Shown: positions 1 to 7,612 of the stretch, piece after piece
Numbering within the stretch: position 1 is the stretch's first letter
How the letters are laid out: each line of letters begins with the position of its first letter
Origin: Flavobacterium psychrophilum
GTDB taxonomy: Bacteria; Bacteroidota; Bacteroidia; Flavobacteriales; Flavobacteriaceae
Direction of reading: 5' to 3'
Assembly (NCBI GenBank): GCA_943325515.2
Contig: CALPPS020000074.1
Span: 1 to 12,295, forward strand
DNA length: 12,295 nucleotides
The notes under the pieces: model-generated
What the model was told of the DNA's origin: nothing
What the model saw: the letters and a program-made list of their open reading frames with translations, nothing else
Databases searched by the model: none
Position numbers and translations under genes: made by a program

Positions 1-3000
1 GCTGTTGTGGCTGCTGTACCTGGTAATGCTGGATTAGTTAATACTAATGTTGCTGGGGCAGCTGGAGCCACAGCAGTAAGGGTTAGCAACTTAGCAGTCG
101 AAGGAGTAGTTGGATTTGAAAGACTAGTATTACTAGTAGTAGAAACACCAACACCATTTCTAGATTTAACTCCTATTCGCAATACATTAGTAGAGACTGG
201 AACTGCAGCAGTTGTAGAATAATTAAAAGTATTTGAACTTGTAACTCCAGCAAAATCTATAGTGATTACACTTGATGTACCTGAAGTAACTCCTGATGTT
301 GTAGTAGCTCCTGAAAGAAGAGTAACACCCGTAGGTAATTCCCAAACATAAGAAGACGCACCAACAAGTGAACCAGCAGTTACTGTAATTACTGTAGGTG
401 TACCCATGTATTTTGCAAAAGTTGTAATTGCTGTAGCTGAAACTCCATCAGTCATAACTAATGTAGTTGGTGCAGCAGGCAAAGCTTTAGTAAGCGCTAC
501 AGATTTTGCAGCAGAGCTACAACCACTTGCATTTTGTGCTTGACAAGTAATAGAACCAACAGCACCAATTCCTGAAGAAACATTAAGGAAATTAACATTT
601 AAAACATTTGCATCAGTTCCTGTTTGAACTATTGTTCTTACTCCAGGAGTTTGTCCAACAATATTAACACCTGCTGGAACTGTCCAGTAATAAGACAATG
701 TAGTATCTGTTAATGCTGGCACTCTATATGAGACTGTAGTTGAAGTTTGAACATACTGTCCAACTGCTAAAGTCGCTGCTAAATAAGTACCTGCGGTAGC
801 ACCCGCAGTAGTACTTGTAATTGCTGCTACTACCTCAGTTGGTACAGCTGTAGTAAGTACAGTTACGGTAATATCTGCTTTTGGGCTTTCACTTCCATCA
901 GATAACACTTGAGAAACTCGATATTTTTTTGTCCCAGAGGTTGTTGTAGAAGGTGTTGGAGCAGTAGCAGAAGCCGTCCCATAAGTAGTTACTCCTGTAG
1001 TTGCATTAGTAGTACCTGTATACCATTTTAAAGCACCACCAAAACCGGTTGCACTTAATGGTGTTGCAACTGCGCCTTTACAATAATTAACAACAGCTGC
1101 AGTAGTTGGTGCTATTGCGCGAGATGTTGATTTTGTAAAGTAAATATTGTCAAGATAAACAACGCTTCCTGCTGGTGTACCAACAAACTTAAATTGTTGT
1201 ACTCCTGTTAAAGCAAGTGTGTTATACGAGGACATAGGAATATCAATAGAATTCCATCCGTTTTGTGTTAGAGATACTGAAACAGCTTGCTCAGCTGGCG
1301 GAATTCCAACAGGAGCAGAATCTATTAAATAAAACTCGAATGTTGTACAATTTGGTGTCCAAAAATCAACATGTAAAGTAGTCATTGTTGAAACATCTAT
1401 ATTGCTTGCTAATTGTACCCCTTGATATGATAAATTATCAACCTTTAAAGTGTTGTTCCCTGGTGTCCCGATTTGGACAATAGCAGGCGCTATATATCCT
1501 GCAGGTTGACCCCAATAAGGATAAGAAGCTCCACCTTCATTTGTGTACGCATCACTAAATACAGATAATACTCTGTCCGCAGCTACTGTTGGCGTAGAAG
1601 CTGCTGTAGTTGGTGGAGGAAAAGAAACCACAAAATTTGCAGTTATAGTTCCTGAACCATAAGCTCCAGTTGCTGCTTGGGTGGCTGTTATAATAGTTAT
1701 TCCACCCCCTACTATAGTAACAGTAGATCCGCTTACAGTAGCTACAGCAGTATTACTACTTGTATATGTAAATGCTCCTGAACTATTGCTTGTAGGAGCA
1801 GATAAAGTAAATGCCGAATCACCAACTAGTTTACTTGGAACTGTAAAGTTTGTTATCGTTGGAGATGGAAGAGATGTTGCCGGTCTATAAAAATAAAAGT
1901 TATCAACATATACAGTAGATCCCCCTAATTGTGGGTCTAATAAAATCTGTGTAATTTTAGATTTATTAACTGATCCTCCAAATTGAGCCATTGGAATATC
2001 TACACTTCTCCAAGTGCCCGTTACAACTGGATCTTGAACAATAGTAAGTCCTTCTGTTATAGGACCAGTAGTATTTACAATTTTAGCTATCATAACTTTA
2101 TTATCAGGAGTCCAATAATCGATATGCATAGTGGTCATTTGAGTTAAATCGATACCATTATCATAATTGGTAACCATACCTAAGAATTCACCTCCAAATT
2201 TCCAAGTAGCATTTCCGGCAATAGTTTCAACCGAAAACGGTGATAATGCCAATTGTGACCAGCCTGTTGGTAATTCATTTAAAGTAACATTAGAGTAAGC
2301 GCCACTAAATAAAGATATCACATCCCAAGCATTTCTTGCAGGAGGAGTTGGTGCAGCTGTAGTTGGAGCTTGTGCTATTGGAGCAGTAACTTCAAAACTT
2401 GCAGTTATTGACCCAGAAGTATAATTTCCAGAAGCAGCTTGAGTCGCGGTGATTGTACTTGTACCAATACCAACGATATGAATAGAACTACCATTTACTA
2501 TAGTTGCCACAGCTGGATTACTACTTGAGTAAGTAAAAGAACCTGGACTAGTACTTGTTGGAGGAGTAATGGCAAAATCAGCATTTCCCGTTGCTTTTGC
2601 AGGAATAGTAAAATTACTTAAAGCAGGAGCAACAGTAATAGTTTGATATGCAAAATAAATATTATCAACATATGCAGAACCATTTCCTGTAAGAATATAT
2701 TGTGCAATGTGAGCTGTTGTTGTTAAACCAGTAAAACTAGACAATAACAAATTGAAACTATTCCATCCTATTTGTGTAGTTAAAGTAATTTCATGCTCTT
2801 TATCATCTCCACCTCCATAAACTCCATTAGCACCAAAATCAACTAATTTAACTTTAAAAGTTGAAGTTGTTGCCGTATATACATCAATATGAAATAAATT
2901 CATTCCACTAGCATCAACTGGACTTGATGTGGTTTCAATACCCACATACCCAAGGCTTGAATAACTAAGTGTATTATTTCCTGATAAAACAATGTTTTCA

Positions 3001-4361
3001 AGTGATGCAGTGGACCAACCCGTTCTAAAATAATCCACTGTTGTTTGTTCAAGTGATGGATATGCATCAGTAAATATTGGTATTACATTTGCGGCAGAAG
3101 CTGTTGGAGCAGGAGCAGGTCCTGGAGTTACAACAAATATAGCCGAGATACTTCCAGCGAGATAAGATCCTGCAGCTGCTTGATTAGCAGTGATAGTAGT
3201 TTGGCCTACTCCAGTAATGGTTATAGTATTTCCAGATATTGTAGCTACGTTAGTATTGCTACTAGTATAAGTAAAATCACCTGAACTATTACTAGTAGGT
3301 GGAGTGATAGTAAATGGAGCTGAACCATTCGCTTTTGTTGCAATTGAAAAATTGCTTAAAGTTGGTAAATTAGCTGATTTCCAGAAATAAATGTTGTCTA
3401 AATAGACAGTGCCATTTCCTGCAATCTTAAATTCTACAACATTAGATTTTGTTAAATTAGGATATGAAGATAAATTAATATCATAACTATTCCAACCACT
3501 TAAAGTTGGGGTAACTGTATATTTTTCTTCAGGATTAGATCCATCAAGTATAAACATATCAAAAGAAGAACAATCTGCCGTCCAAATATCAAAATGCAAA
3601 GATTCCATTGACGAACCATTAATAGGTGTTCCAAAAGTAATTCCTTGATAATTTAAATTTGAATATTTTAATGTAGGATTTCCTGCAATGGAAACTTGTG
3701 AATATTGAGTAGCTTGTCCCCAGTTTGGAAAAAAGTTAGTTCCTGCAACATCCGTGTATGCACCACTAAATACAGAAATTACATCAGCTGCGTTTCGTGA
3801 AGGTGTACTAGCAGCTGCAGATGGTGTTGGGATAACAAGAGGAGCTACATTAGTACCCCCTGCCAAATCATCAATAAGATATGTTCCTGTACCAGAGTTA
3901 TTCCAACCATTAGAAGCTGCCCCAGAATCGGTGAAAATTACTACTTTGGAGTAGTTACCTAAACCGGCTCCAAAATCTATAGTTATATTTTGCCAGCCTG
4001 TTCCAGTTGAGTTAAAAAACCCTTCAGCAACAGCAGCACCTCCAACTCCACCTTCAAACTTCAATAAGTGTTGTCCACTTGAACCTGCACTTGCTTTAAA
4101 TCTAAAAGTAATAGTGTTGTTAGCATTATCAGAAAGGTTTAAATTCTGAGAAAGAGTTAATTGGGAATTATCCCAAGATCCTCCTGAGCCTGCTGGGCCT
4201 ACAATTTGAAGAACATCATTGCCTCCATCAGAAACAATTGATGCAGTTACACCATCAAATCCTGTAAACAAATCTGATGAATCAGAAAAGTCTAAAGGAA
4301 AGGTTTGCGAATACCCTAATGAAATAGTCATCAGGAAAAATAGTAATAGTAATTTTTTCAT
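1..4361 (-). CDS. Giant modular exported protein with repeated carbohydrate-binding-like and Ig-like modules (partial, C-terminus off the left edge)
   Basis: The frame is open from the ATG at 4361 to the window edge, giving 1453 residues with no stop codon. Residues 1-19 form a Sec signal peptide (MKKLLLLFFLMTISLGYSQ). Residues ~20-169 look like a jelly-roll domain ending in LIDDLAGG. Four related modules follow at ~189-329, 423-573, 676-828 and 927-1078. Each starts with a V-[IL]-x-[VIL]-F-[ST]-[DG]-A-Y motif and ends in Y-[LV]-D-N-[IF]-Y-F. This module type is known beside laminarinases and other glycoside hydrolases of Bacteroidota and probably binds glycan. Ig/Big-like modules (SSNxxVATI, ITATQAA motifs) sit at ~331-412, 575-660 and 829-915. 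An Ig_7-like module (NYCKG to ITVTV) lies at ~1083-1172, and Thr/Ala/Val-rich PKD-like repeats continue to the edge. A cell-surface or secreted glycan-binding protein is inferred. A type IX secretion C-terminal domain would be expected but is not in view. It could equally be an adhesin, or a hydrolase with its catalytic domain off the edge. Confidence 0.85.
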   Translation of the reverse strand, partial: MKKLLLLFFLMTISLGYSQTFPLDFSDSSDLFTGFDGVTASIVSDGGNDVLQIVGPAGSGGSWDNSQLTLSQNLNLSDNANNTITFRFKASAGSSGQHLLKFEGGVGGAAVAEGFFNSTGTGWQNITIDFGAGLGNYSKVVIFTDSGAASNGWNNSGTGTYLIDDLAGGTNVAPLVIPTPSAAASTPSRNAADVISVFSGAYTDVAGTNFFPNWGQATQYSQVSIAGNPTLKYSNLNYQGITFGTPINGSSMESLHFDIWTADCSSFDMFILDGSNPEEKYTVTPTLSGWNSYDINLSSYPNLTKSNVVEFKIAGNGTVYLDNIYFWKSANLPTLSNFSIATKANGSAPFTITPPTSNSSGDFTYTSSNTNVATISGNTITITGVGQTTITANQAAAGSYLAGSISAIFVVTPGPAPAPTASAANVIPIFTDAYPSLEQTTVDYFRTGWSTASLENIVLSGNNTLSYSSLGYVGIETTSSPVDASGMNLFHIDVYTATTSTFKVKLVDFGANGVYGGGDDKEHEITLTTQIGWNSFNLLLSSFTGLTTTAHIAQYILTGNGSAYVDNIYFAYQTITVAPALSNFTIPAKATGNADFAITPPTSTSPGSFTYSSSNPAVATIVNGSSIHIVGIGTSTITATQAASGNYTSGSITASFEVTAPIAQAPTTAAPTPPARNAWDVISLFSGAYSNVTLNELPTGWSQLALSPFSVETIAGNATWKFGGEFLGMVTNYDNGIDLTQMTTMHIDYWTPDNKVMIAKIVNTTGPITEGLTIVQDPVVTGTWRSVDIPMAQFGGSVNKSKITQILLDPQLGGSTVYVDNFYFYRPATSLPSPTITNFTVPSKLVGDSAFTLSAPTSNSSGAFTYTSSNTAVATVSGSTVTIVGGGITIITATQAATGAYGSGTITANFVVSFPPPTTAASTPTVAADRVLSVFSDAYTNEGGASYPYWGQPAGYIAPAIVQIGTPGNNTLKVDNLSYQGVQLASNIDVSTMTTLHVDFWTPNCTTFEFYLIDSAPVGIPPAEQAVSVSLTQNGWNSIDIPMSSYNTLALTGVQQFKFVGTPAGSVVYLDNIYFTKSTSRAIAPTTAAVVNYCKGAVATPLSATGFGGALKWYTGTTNATTGVTTYGTASATAPTPSTTTSGTKKYRVSQVLSDGSESPKADITVTVLTTAVPTEVVAAITSTTAGATAGTYLAATLAVGQYVQTSTTVSYRVPALTDTTLSYYWTVPAGVNIVGQTPGVRTIVQTGTDANVLNVNFLNVSSGIGAVGSITCQAQNASGCSSAAKSVALTKALPAAPTTLVMTDGVSATAITTFAKYMGTPTVITVTAGSLVGASSYVWELPTGVTLLSGATTTSGVTSGTSSVITIDFAGVTSSNTFNYSTTAAVPVSTNVLRIGVKSRNGVGVSTTSNTSLSNPTTPSTAKLLTLTAVAPAAPATLVLTNPALPGTAATT

Positions 4362-4414
4362 TGAGTTATATTTTAAGATTTGAGTTGTAAACATAAAGAA
4401 TAAGAAAACACAAT

Positions 4415-4428
4415 CGAAAACGTTTGCG
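4415..4428. promoter_or_regulatory. LacI/GalR-type operator-like palindrome upstream of the giant modular gene
   Basis: CGAAAACGTTTGCG is an inverted repeat with a central CG, and 6 of its 7 base pairs are symmetric. This is the form of operators bound by LacI/GalR-family regulators (known for the family). It lies 54-67 bases upstream of the ATG at 4361, where the promoter's upstream element would be expected, and its GC-containing core stands out from very AT-rich surroundings. Sugar-responsive control of the modular protein is an inference. No LacI-type regulator gene is in the window and no second copy was seen upstream of the GH16 gene. Confidence 0.45.
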
Positions 4429-4703
4429 TATACAAAAACTATACAATTAATAAATTTTTAAATAATCGCATAAACCCTTTTAAATGTTAGGATTAAGGTA
4501 CATATAATTAGAAGAGCTTTTTTAAAATGTTTAGTTGATGTATGGGTAAATATTTAATAAATAGGTTTAAAAATAAGAATTTAATAAAAATCAAAAGTGT
4601 ATTTTTAACCATATTTAATTATTAATACTGTATTTATTATCTAAATTATTTTTTATTTTGATGGTATTAGAGCAACTTTAGTATATTATCAAAATATTTA
4701 TAT

Positions 4704-4726
4704 AAAAAAACCAACATAAATGTTGG
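4704..4726 (-). terminator. Rho-independent terminator after the GH16 gene
   Basis: On the minus strand a CCAACA...TGTTGG stem with a 4-base loop (or 7 bp with a 2-base loop) is followed directly by seven T residues. It lies about 50 bases past the GH16 stop codon. This implies that the giant modular gene further downstream needs its own promoter. Confidence 0.75.
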
Positions 4727-4776
4727 CTTATATTAATTTTAAAATAGTTTAGCTTTATAACTACACTAAATATTGC

Positions 4777-5928
4777 TTATTGGTATATTCTAACATAATC
4801 AACTTCCATAGCACTTTGTGTAAAGTTAGGGTCAATAGCTGGCTGCATAGCAACATTTAATAGAATATATTGTGGTGTATCAAATGGCCATGTAGAGGCA
4901 TCTTTAATTGATGGGTTGTAAGTATAATGTACAATACCGTCTACACTGAACACCATTTTTTGAGAAGTCCACTCAAGGGTGTAAACATGAAAGTCGCTTG
5001 AAGCGGTGGCAATTGTTTGACCTCCAAGATTAACAGTACCACCATAGCTTGATGGTGTATGCATCGCACTTTGAACATAATTTTGATTGACTCCCCAATG
5101 CTCAATAATATCTATTTCACCACAGGCTGGCCAATTCGTCGTCCCATATGTGCTTGTCCAATAGGCCCCTGGTTCAATGATATTTTTACCTAACGTCCAG
5201 ATAGCGGGCCATGTTCCTGCGCCTGTAGCTAACTTTGCTCGCACTTCTACTCGTCCATAGGTAAAAGCAAATTTTGAATTCAATCGAGCAGAAGTATATT
5301 GTTTTGTTTGCCCTTGATCGGTAAAAGTTTCTTTTTTAGCAACAATTTTTAAAGTGCCACTGCTTACATTTGAATTAACCTGACGATTAGTATAATGCTG
5401 TGCCTCGCCATTATACCAGCCACCTCCATTTGGAAGTTGTGTCTGATGATGCCAATTTGATGAATTTATGGCTCCAGTGCCATTGAACTCATCTGACCAC
5501 ACTAAAGTGCTAAAAGAAGAACATGAGCCATAAACATATTGGCTATTACAGTAGGAAACTATTTTACTAATAGTTCCGCTTTGATCAAAAGGCACATTAA
5601 TCCATTGACAAGAATTAGTTCCAGTAAAAAATTCAACTGTTAAATAATGTGTGCCTGCAGTCCAATTTATTTGTGAAAAATTTCCGGTTGTAGCTGTACC
5701 AGTTCCAATCATAACATTAATATTGCCTTGACTATTTGTTAACGGATGTTGAATTTCAGAATATACGATTGTTCCAGTTGCAGAATTTAACTTAATATTA
5801 AATCGCAACGAAATAATTTGATTAGTTACTAATTGACCGCTATTATTTCTAATTGTTGATTGATAACCAAATTGTGCATTTGCAAAAAGTGATGTAATTA
5901 ATAAGAACAGTGTAGCAAGTTTTTTCAT
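4777..5928 (-). CDS. GH16 family endo-beta-1,3-glucanase (laminarinase-like), exported, with an unusual N-terminal domain
   Basis: This 383-residue protein probably cleaves beta-1,3-(1,3;1,4)-glucans such as laminarin. Residues 1-19 are a signal peptide (cleavage near ANAQ) without a lipobox. Residues ~20-112 resemble the domain at the front of many Bacteroidota exported and tail-fibre-like proteins (FGYQSTIRNNSGQLVTNQ, NINVMIGTGT, FSQINW, YLTVEFF). Residues ~143-383 are the GH16 beta-jelly roll: WSDEFNG at 144, WPAIWTLG at 240 and the catalytic GEIDIIEHWG at 270. The nucleophile is E271, the helper D273 and the acid/base E276, in the ExDxxE spacing of laminarinases. The protein ends in VDYVRIYQ, the usual end of the fold, so no type IX sorting domain follows. 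The final location (periplasm or released) is therefore uncertain. It has its own terminator. The family call is firm; the exact substrate is inferred. Confidence 0.92.
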   Translation of the reverse strand: MKKLATLFLLITSLFANAQFGYQSTIRNNSGQLVTNQIISLRFNIKLNSATGTIVYSEIQHPLTNSQGNINVMIGTGTATTGNFSQINWTAGTHYLTVEFFTGTNSCQWINVPFDQSGTISKIVSYCNSQYVYGSCSSFSTLVWSDEFNGTGAINSSNWHHQTQLPNGGGWYNGEAQHYTNRQVNSNVSSGTLKIVAKKETFTDQGQTKQYTSARLNSKFAFTYGRVEVRAKLATGAGTWPAIWTLGKNIIEPGAYWTSTYGTTNWPACGEIDIIEHWGVNQNYVQSAMHTPSSYGGTVNLGGQTIATASSDFHVYTLEWTSQKMVFSVDGIVHYTYNPSIKDASTWPFDTPQYILLNVAMQPAIDPNFTQSAMEVDYVRIYQ

Positions 5929-6045
5929 AATTTTATATATTTATTTTTACAAATTAAACAAAGCTTTAGAACATGTAGATTTATTTTTTGTATAAATAAA
6001 CTATACAGATGCAAAATAAAATGATATGTTTTTATTTATATAAAT

Positions 6046-6075
6046 AAAAAGCCAGTGAAATTTCACTGGCTTTTT
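6046..6075 (-). terminator. Strong perfect-palindrome terminator after the DUF805 gene, potentially bidirectional
   Basis: Two perfect 15-base arms meet without a spacer (AAAAAGCCAGTGAAA and its complement). They give a GC-containing stem ending in a run of five T on either strand. It begins 18 bases past the DUF805 stop codon and separates that gene from the GH16 gene, whose promoter must lie between about 5929 and 6045. I could not pick out a good promoter match there. Confidence 0.8.
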
Positions 6076-6092
6076 GGTAGAAAATATATCAA

Positions 6093-6584
6093 CTATTCAG
6101 GGCCTATTTCGTTAATAGCTTCTGCACCATCTGATTTTGGATCTGGTCCATATTTGTTTTCGCCTTCATCGCCATTTGTGCAAAAAAGCACTAGCATCCA
6201 TATTGCAAGGGCTAAAATAATTATTACTGGAAGTATAATTCCTACACCCATTACTGCTGAAAAACTTCCTCCTATAGTTGCAATTCCTGTAACTACTAAT
6301 GATACTGCGCATGCAATAATTGCCAAATAAACAATAAATAAAAGCCATCCGGTTTTACCAATATCGTGAAGTCTTCTTACTGCAAGAGCTAATCCCGGGA
6401 TAAATACAGCTAAACTATACAATGTATTTATACCAAATTTTAAATCTAATACTTTGTCTATCGCGGCAGTTGCTGCAGCAAATAACAAATTCACAAGAGT
6501 AAAATACCAATATTCAGAACGTCTTGCACGACCAGTGAAATTAGCATAGTTTTCAAAAACAACTTTTTTGTACCAATCAAACAT
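6093..6584 (-). CDS. DUF805 family inner-membrane protein
   Basis: This 163-residue protein has the DUF805 hallmarks in order: GRARRSEYW (18-26), AVRRLHDIGKTGW (68-80) and the C-terminal GENKYGPDP (141-149). Hydrophobic segments at ~27-44, 55-68, 80-100 and 113-135 suggest four membrane helices. It is longer than the usual family member of about 110-130 residues. The extra length is a glycine-rich hydrophobic stretch at ~98-120 and a short acidic tail after the last motif. The family is widespread and its function is unknown. The ATG at 6584 gives the normal family N-terminus (MFDWYKKV). It lies 113 bases downstream of the DUF2752 gene and ends at a strong terminator. Confidence 0.88.
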   Translation of the reverse strand: MFDWYKKVVFENYANFTGRARRSEYWYFTLVNLLFAAATAAIDKVLDLKFGINTLYSLAVFIPGLALAVRRLHDIGKTGWLLFIVYLAIIACAVSLVVTGIATIGGSFSAVMGVGIILPVIIILALAIWMLVLFCTNGDEGENKYGPDPKSDGAEAINEIGPE

Positions 6585-6650
6585 AAATTTTAGTTTTTAA
6601 TTATTCCTACTCTTAAGGATTTTCGGTGACTCCTTTTTGGTTACTAATTT

Positions 6651-6658
6651 CAAATATA
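6651..6658 (-). promoter_or_regulatory. Possible Bacteroidota -7 element for the DUF805 gene
   Basis: TATATTTG on the minus strand matches TAnnTTTG exactly, 66 bases upstream of the DUF805 ATG. No TTG is found at the expected -33 distance; the region there is only A/T. The gene may therefore have an internal promoter or may simply be read through from upstream. Confidence 0.3.
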
Positions 6659-6697
6659 AAGAATTCTGGTAATAATTATAAAAAATTAAGATTATTA

Positions 6698-7084
6698 TTA
6701 TTTCCAAATAGACTCTTTTAATATATAATAAAAAGAATGTTGTTTTATAAAATAAATTAATCTAACTATATGATACACGACTAGAAAAATTGCCAATCCA
6801 TAAGCAAGTTTTTTACTATAGATATATTCTTTAAAATAGTCTTTCTTCATAATTAGTTCTGCGCTCAGTAATGCAATAACGCAAAAGCTAAATACAACAA
6901 CTATTGGTCCCAAAACATGGTATGAAAAACTTCCAAAAAAATCACCTTGATAAAAACAAACAATAGATTTAGTAATACCACAAGACGGACAAGGAAACCC
7001 AGTTAGCATTTTAATTGGACAAAATGATTGACTGTTTTTTAGATGGTCATCCTCATTTGTAAGCATCAAAAAAAACGGTATCAT
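6698..7084 (-). CDS. DUF2752 family small membrane protein (N-terminus probably longer than the ATG form)
   Basis: From the ATG this is 128 residues. The family signature is CPIKMLTGFPCPSCGITKS at 22-40, with cysteines at 22, 32 and 35, followed by FYQGDFFGSFSYH. Membrane helices are at ~57-78 and ~93-113. The function of the family is unknown; the CPxCG knuckle could bind metal or be redox active, but that is not established. Family members normally carry a hydrophobic helix before the CP motif. In this frame, upstream of the ATG back to the stop at 7154-7156, the translation reads IEKRTKYKLYGIIGAILTL. That is a basic stretch followed by a hydrophobic helix, and only ATA/ATT/ATC/CTG codons could serve as a start. 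The true start may thus be non-ATG within 7085-7147, overlapping the end of the DUF4234 gene. Confidence 0.8.
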   Translation of the reverse strand: MIPFFLMLTNEDDHLKNSQSFCPIKMLTGFPCPSCGITKSIVCFYQGDFFGSFSYHVLGPIVVVFSFCVIALLSAELIMKKDYFKEYIYSKKLAYGLAIFLVVYHIVRLIYFIKQHSFYYILKESIWK

Positions 7085-7137
7085 CAGTGTTAAAATTGCA
7101 CCGATGATGCCATATAATTTATATTTTGTTCGTTTTT

Positions 7138-7524
7138 CTATTTGTATAGTCTGTTAATATCGCCTTGAACAATCATTGCAGCAGCGATTGGGAATACTAA
7201 ACCTAAAACAATAAGCAACGTGGATTGATCTTTTTGCAATTCACCTGTAATTTGATATACTTTTGGTAATCCATCTTTACCTACTATGTAATAGAAATAT
7301 ACATGAACAGGCAAACAACAGCCCGAAAAAACGGCTAACGGAGTTGAGATGATTTCTCTTTCAGCAACAGCATTTAGCACTTCAGCGATTTTAATGTTCC
7401 AATAAATTAAGTATAAGCCACAGGTTAAAAAACTAAATATTAAAACTAATATTGGATCTACTTTGAATTCTGGAATATTATTTGGTTTGTTTTCATGATC
7501 ATTAGAGTTATTGATTACTTCCAT
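7138..7524 (-). CDS. DUF4234 family membrane protein
   Basis: This 128-residue protein has a hydrophilic Asn/Glu-rich N-terminus (1-20) and three hydrophobic segments at ~23-41, 61-81 and 101-120. The pattern VDPILVLIFSFLTCGLYLIYW followed by KIAEVLN, and the ending FPIAAAMIVQGDINRLY, match the layout of DUF4234 proteins. The function is unknown. A Cys-Cys pair sits at 69-70. The DUF2752 gene follows, with its ATG 53 bases past this stop codon or overlapping it if a non-ATG start is used, so the two are probably co-transcribed. No terminator was found between the upstream dehydrogenase gene and this one (88-base gap). Confidence 0.72.
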   Translation of the reverse strand: MEVINNSNDHENKPNNIPEFKVDPILVLIFSFLTCGLYLIYWNIKIAEVLNAVAEREIISTPLAVFSGCCLPVHVYFYYIVGKDGLPKVYQITGELQKDQSTLLIVLGLVFPIAAAMIVQGDINRLYK

Positions 7525-7612
7525 ATTCTTTAATTTTAGTTGGTTTTATTAATGGCTAAAGTATAAAAATATTTATAAGAAAGTACTATCAATTAGTTCA
7601 ATATTTACTTTG

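Larger units (their letters stand above)
4362..4776. other. AT-rich intergenic region between GH16 gene and giant modular gene
   Basis: This 415-bp stretch has no convincing coding frame. It holds the operator-like palindrome near the start of the giant gene and the GH16 terminator near its right end, both listed separately. The remaining ~270 bp is strongly AT-rich and I see no RNA gene or repeat family in it. A weak -7-like element (TATGTTTA, minus strand, 4395-4388) is present, but the nearest TTG (4413-4411) is only 15 bases away, so I do not call a promoter. Confidence 0.6.

Noticed and set aside
7..3954. Short plus-strand open frames (for example 7-222, 1681-1890 and 3754-3954) opposite the giant gene
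   Set aside because: They lie antisense within a long continuous minus-strand frame with clear domain structure, and their low-complexity Val/Ala/Thr translations mirror the repetitive coding strand.
5929..6045. Promoter for the GH16 gene
   Set aside because: The nearest match (AAGCTTTG, minus strand, near 5966-5959) has one mismatch from TAnnTTTG but no TTG at a suitable distance, so it was not listed.
6055..6348. Plus-strand frame 6055-6330 and minus-strand frame 6166-6348 across the DUF805 gene
   Set aside because: Both overlap a well-supported DUF805 gene in other frames. The plus-strand one starts inside the terminator palindrome. Neither shows any family motif.
6620..6650. Possible hairpin in the DUF805 leader
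   Set aside because: The similar segments AGTAACC and AGTCACC (minus strand) are imperfect direct repeats, not complementary arms, so no stem forms.
7525..7612. Promoter or terminator between the dehydrogenase and DUF4234 genes
   Set aside because: The only palindrome is a short A/T-only stretch without a GC stem, and no TTG plus TAnnTTTG pair was found. Read-through is possible but unproven.
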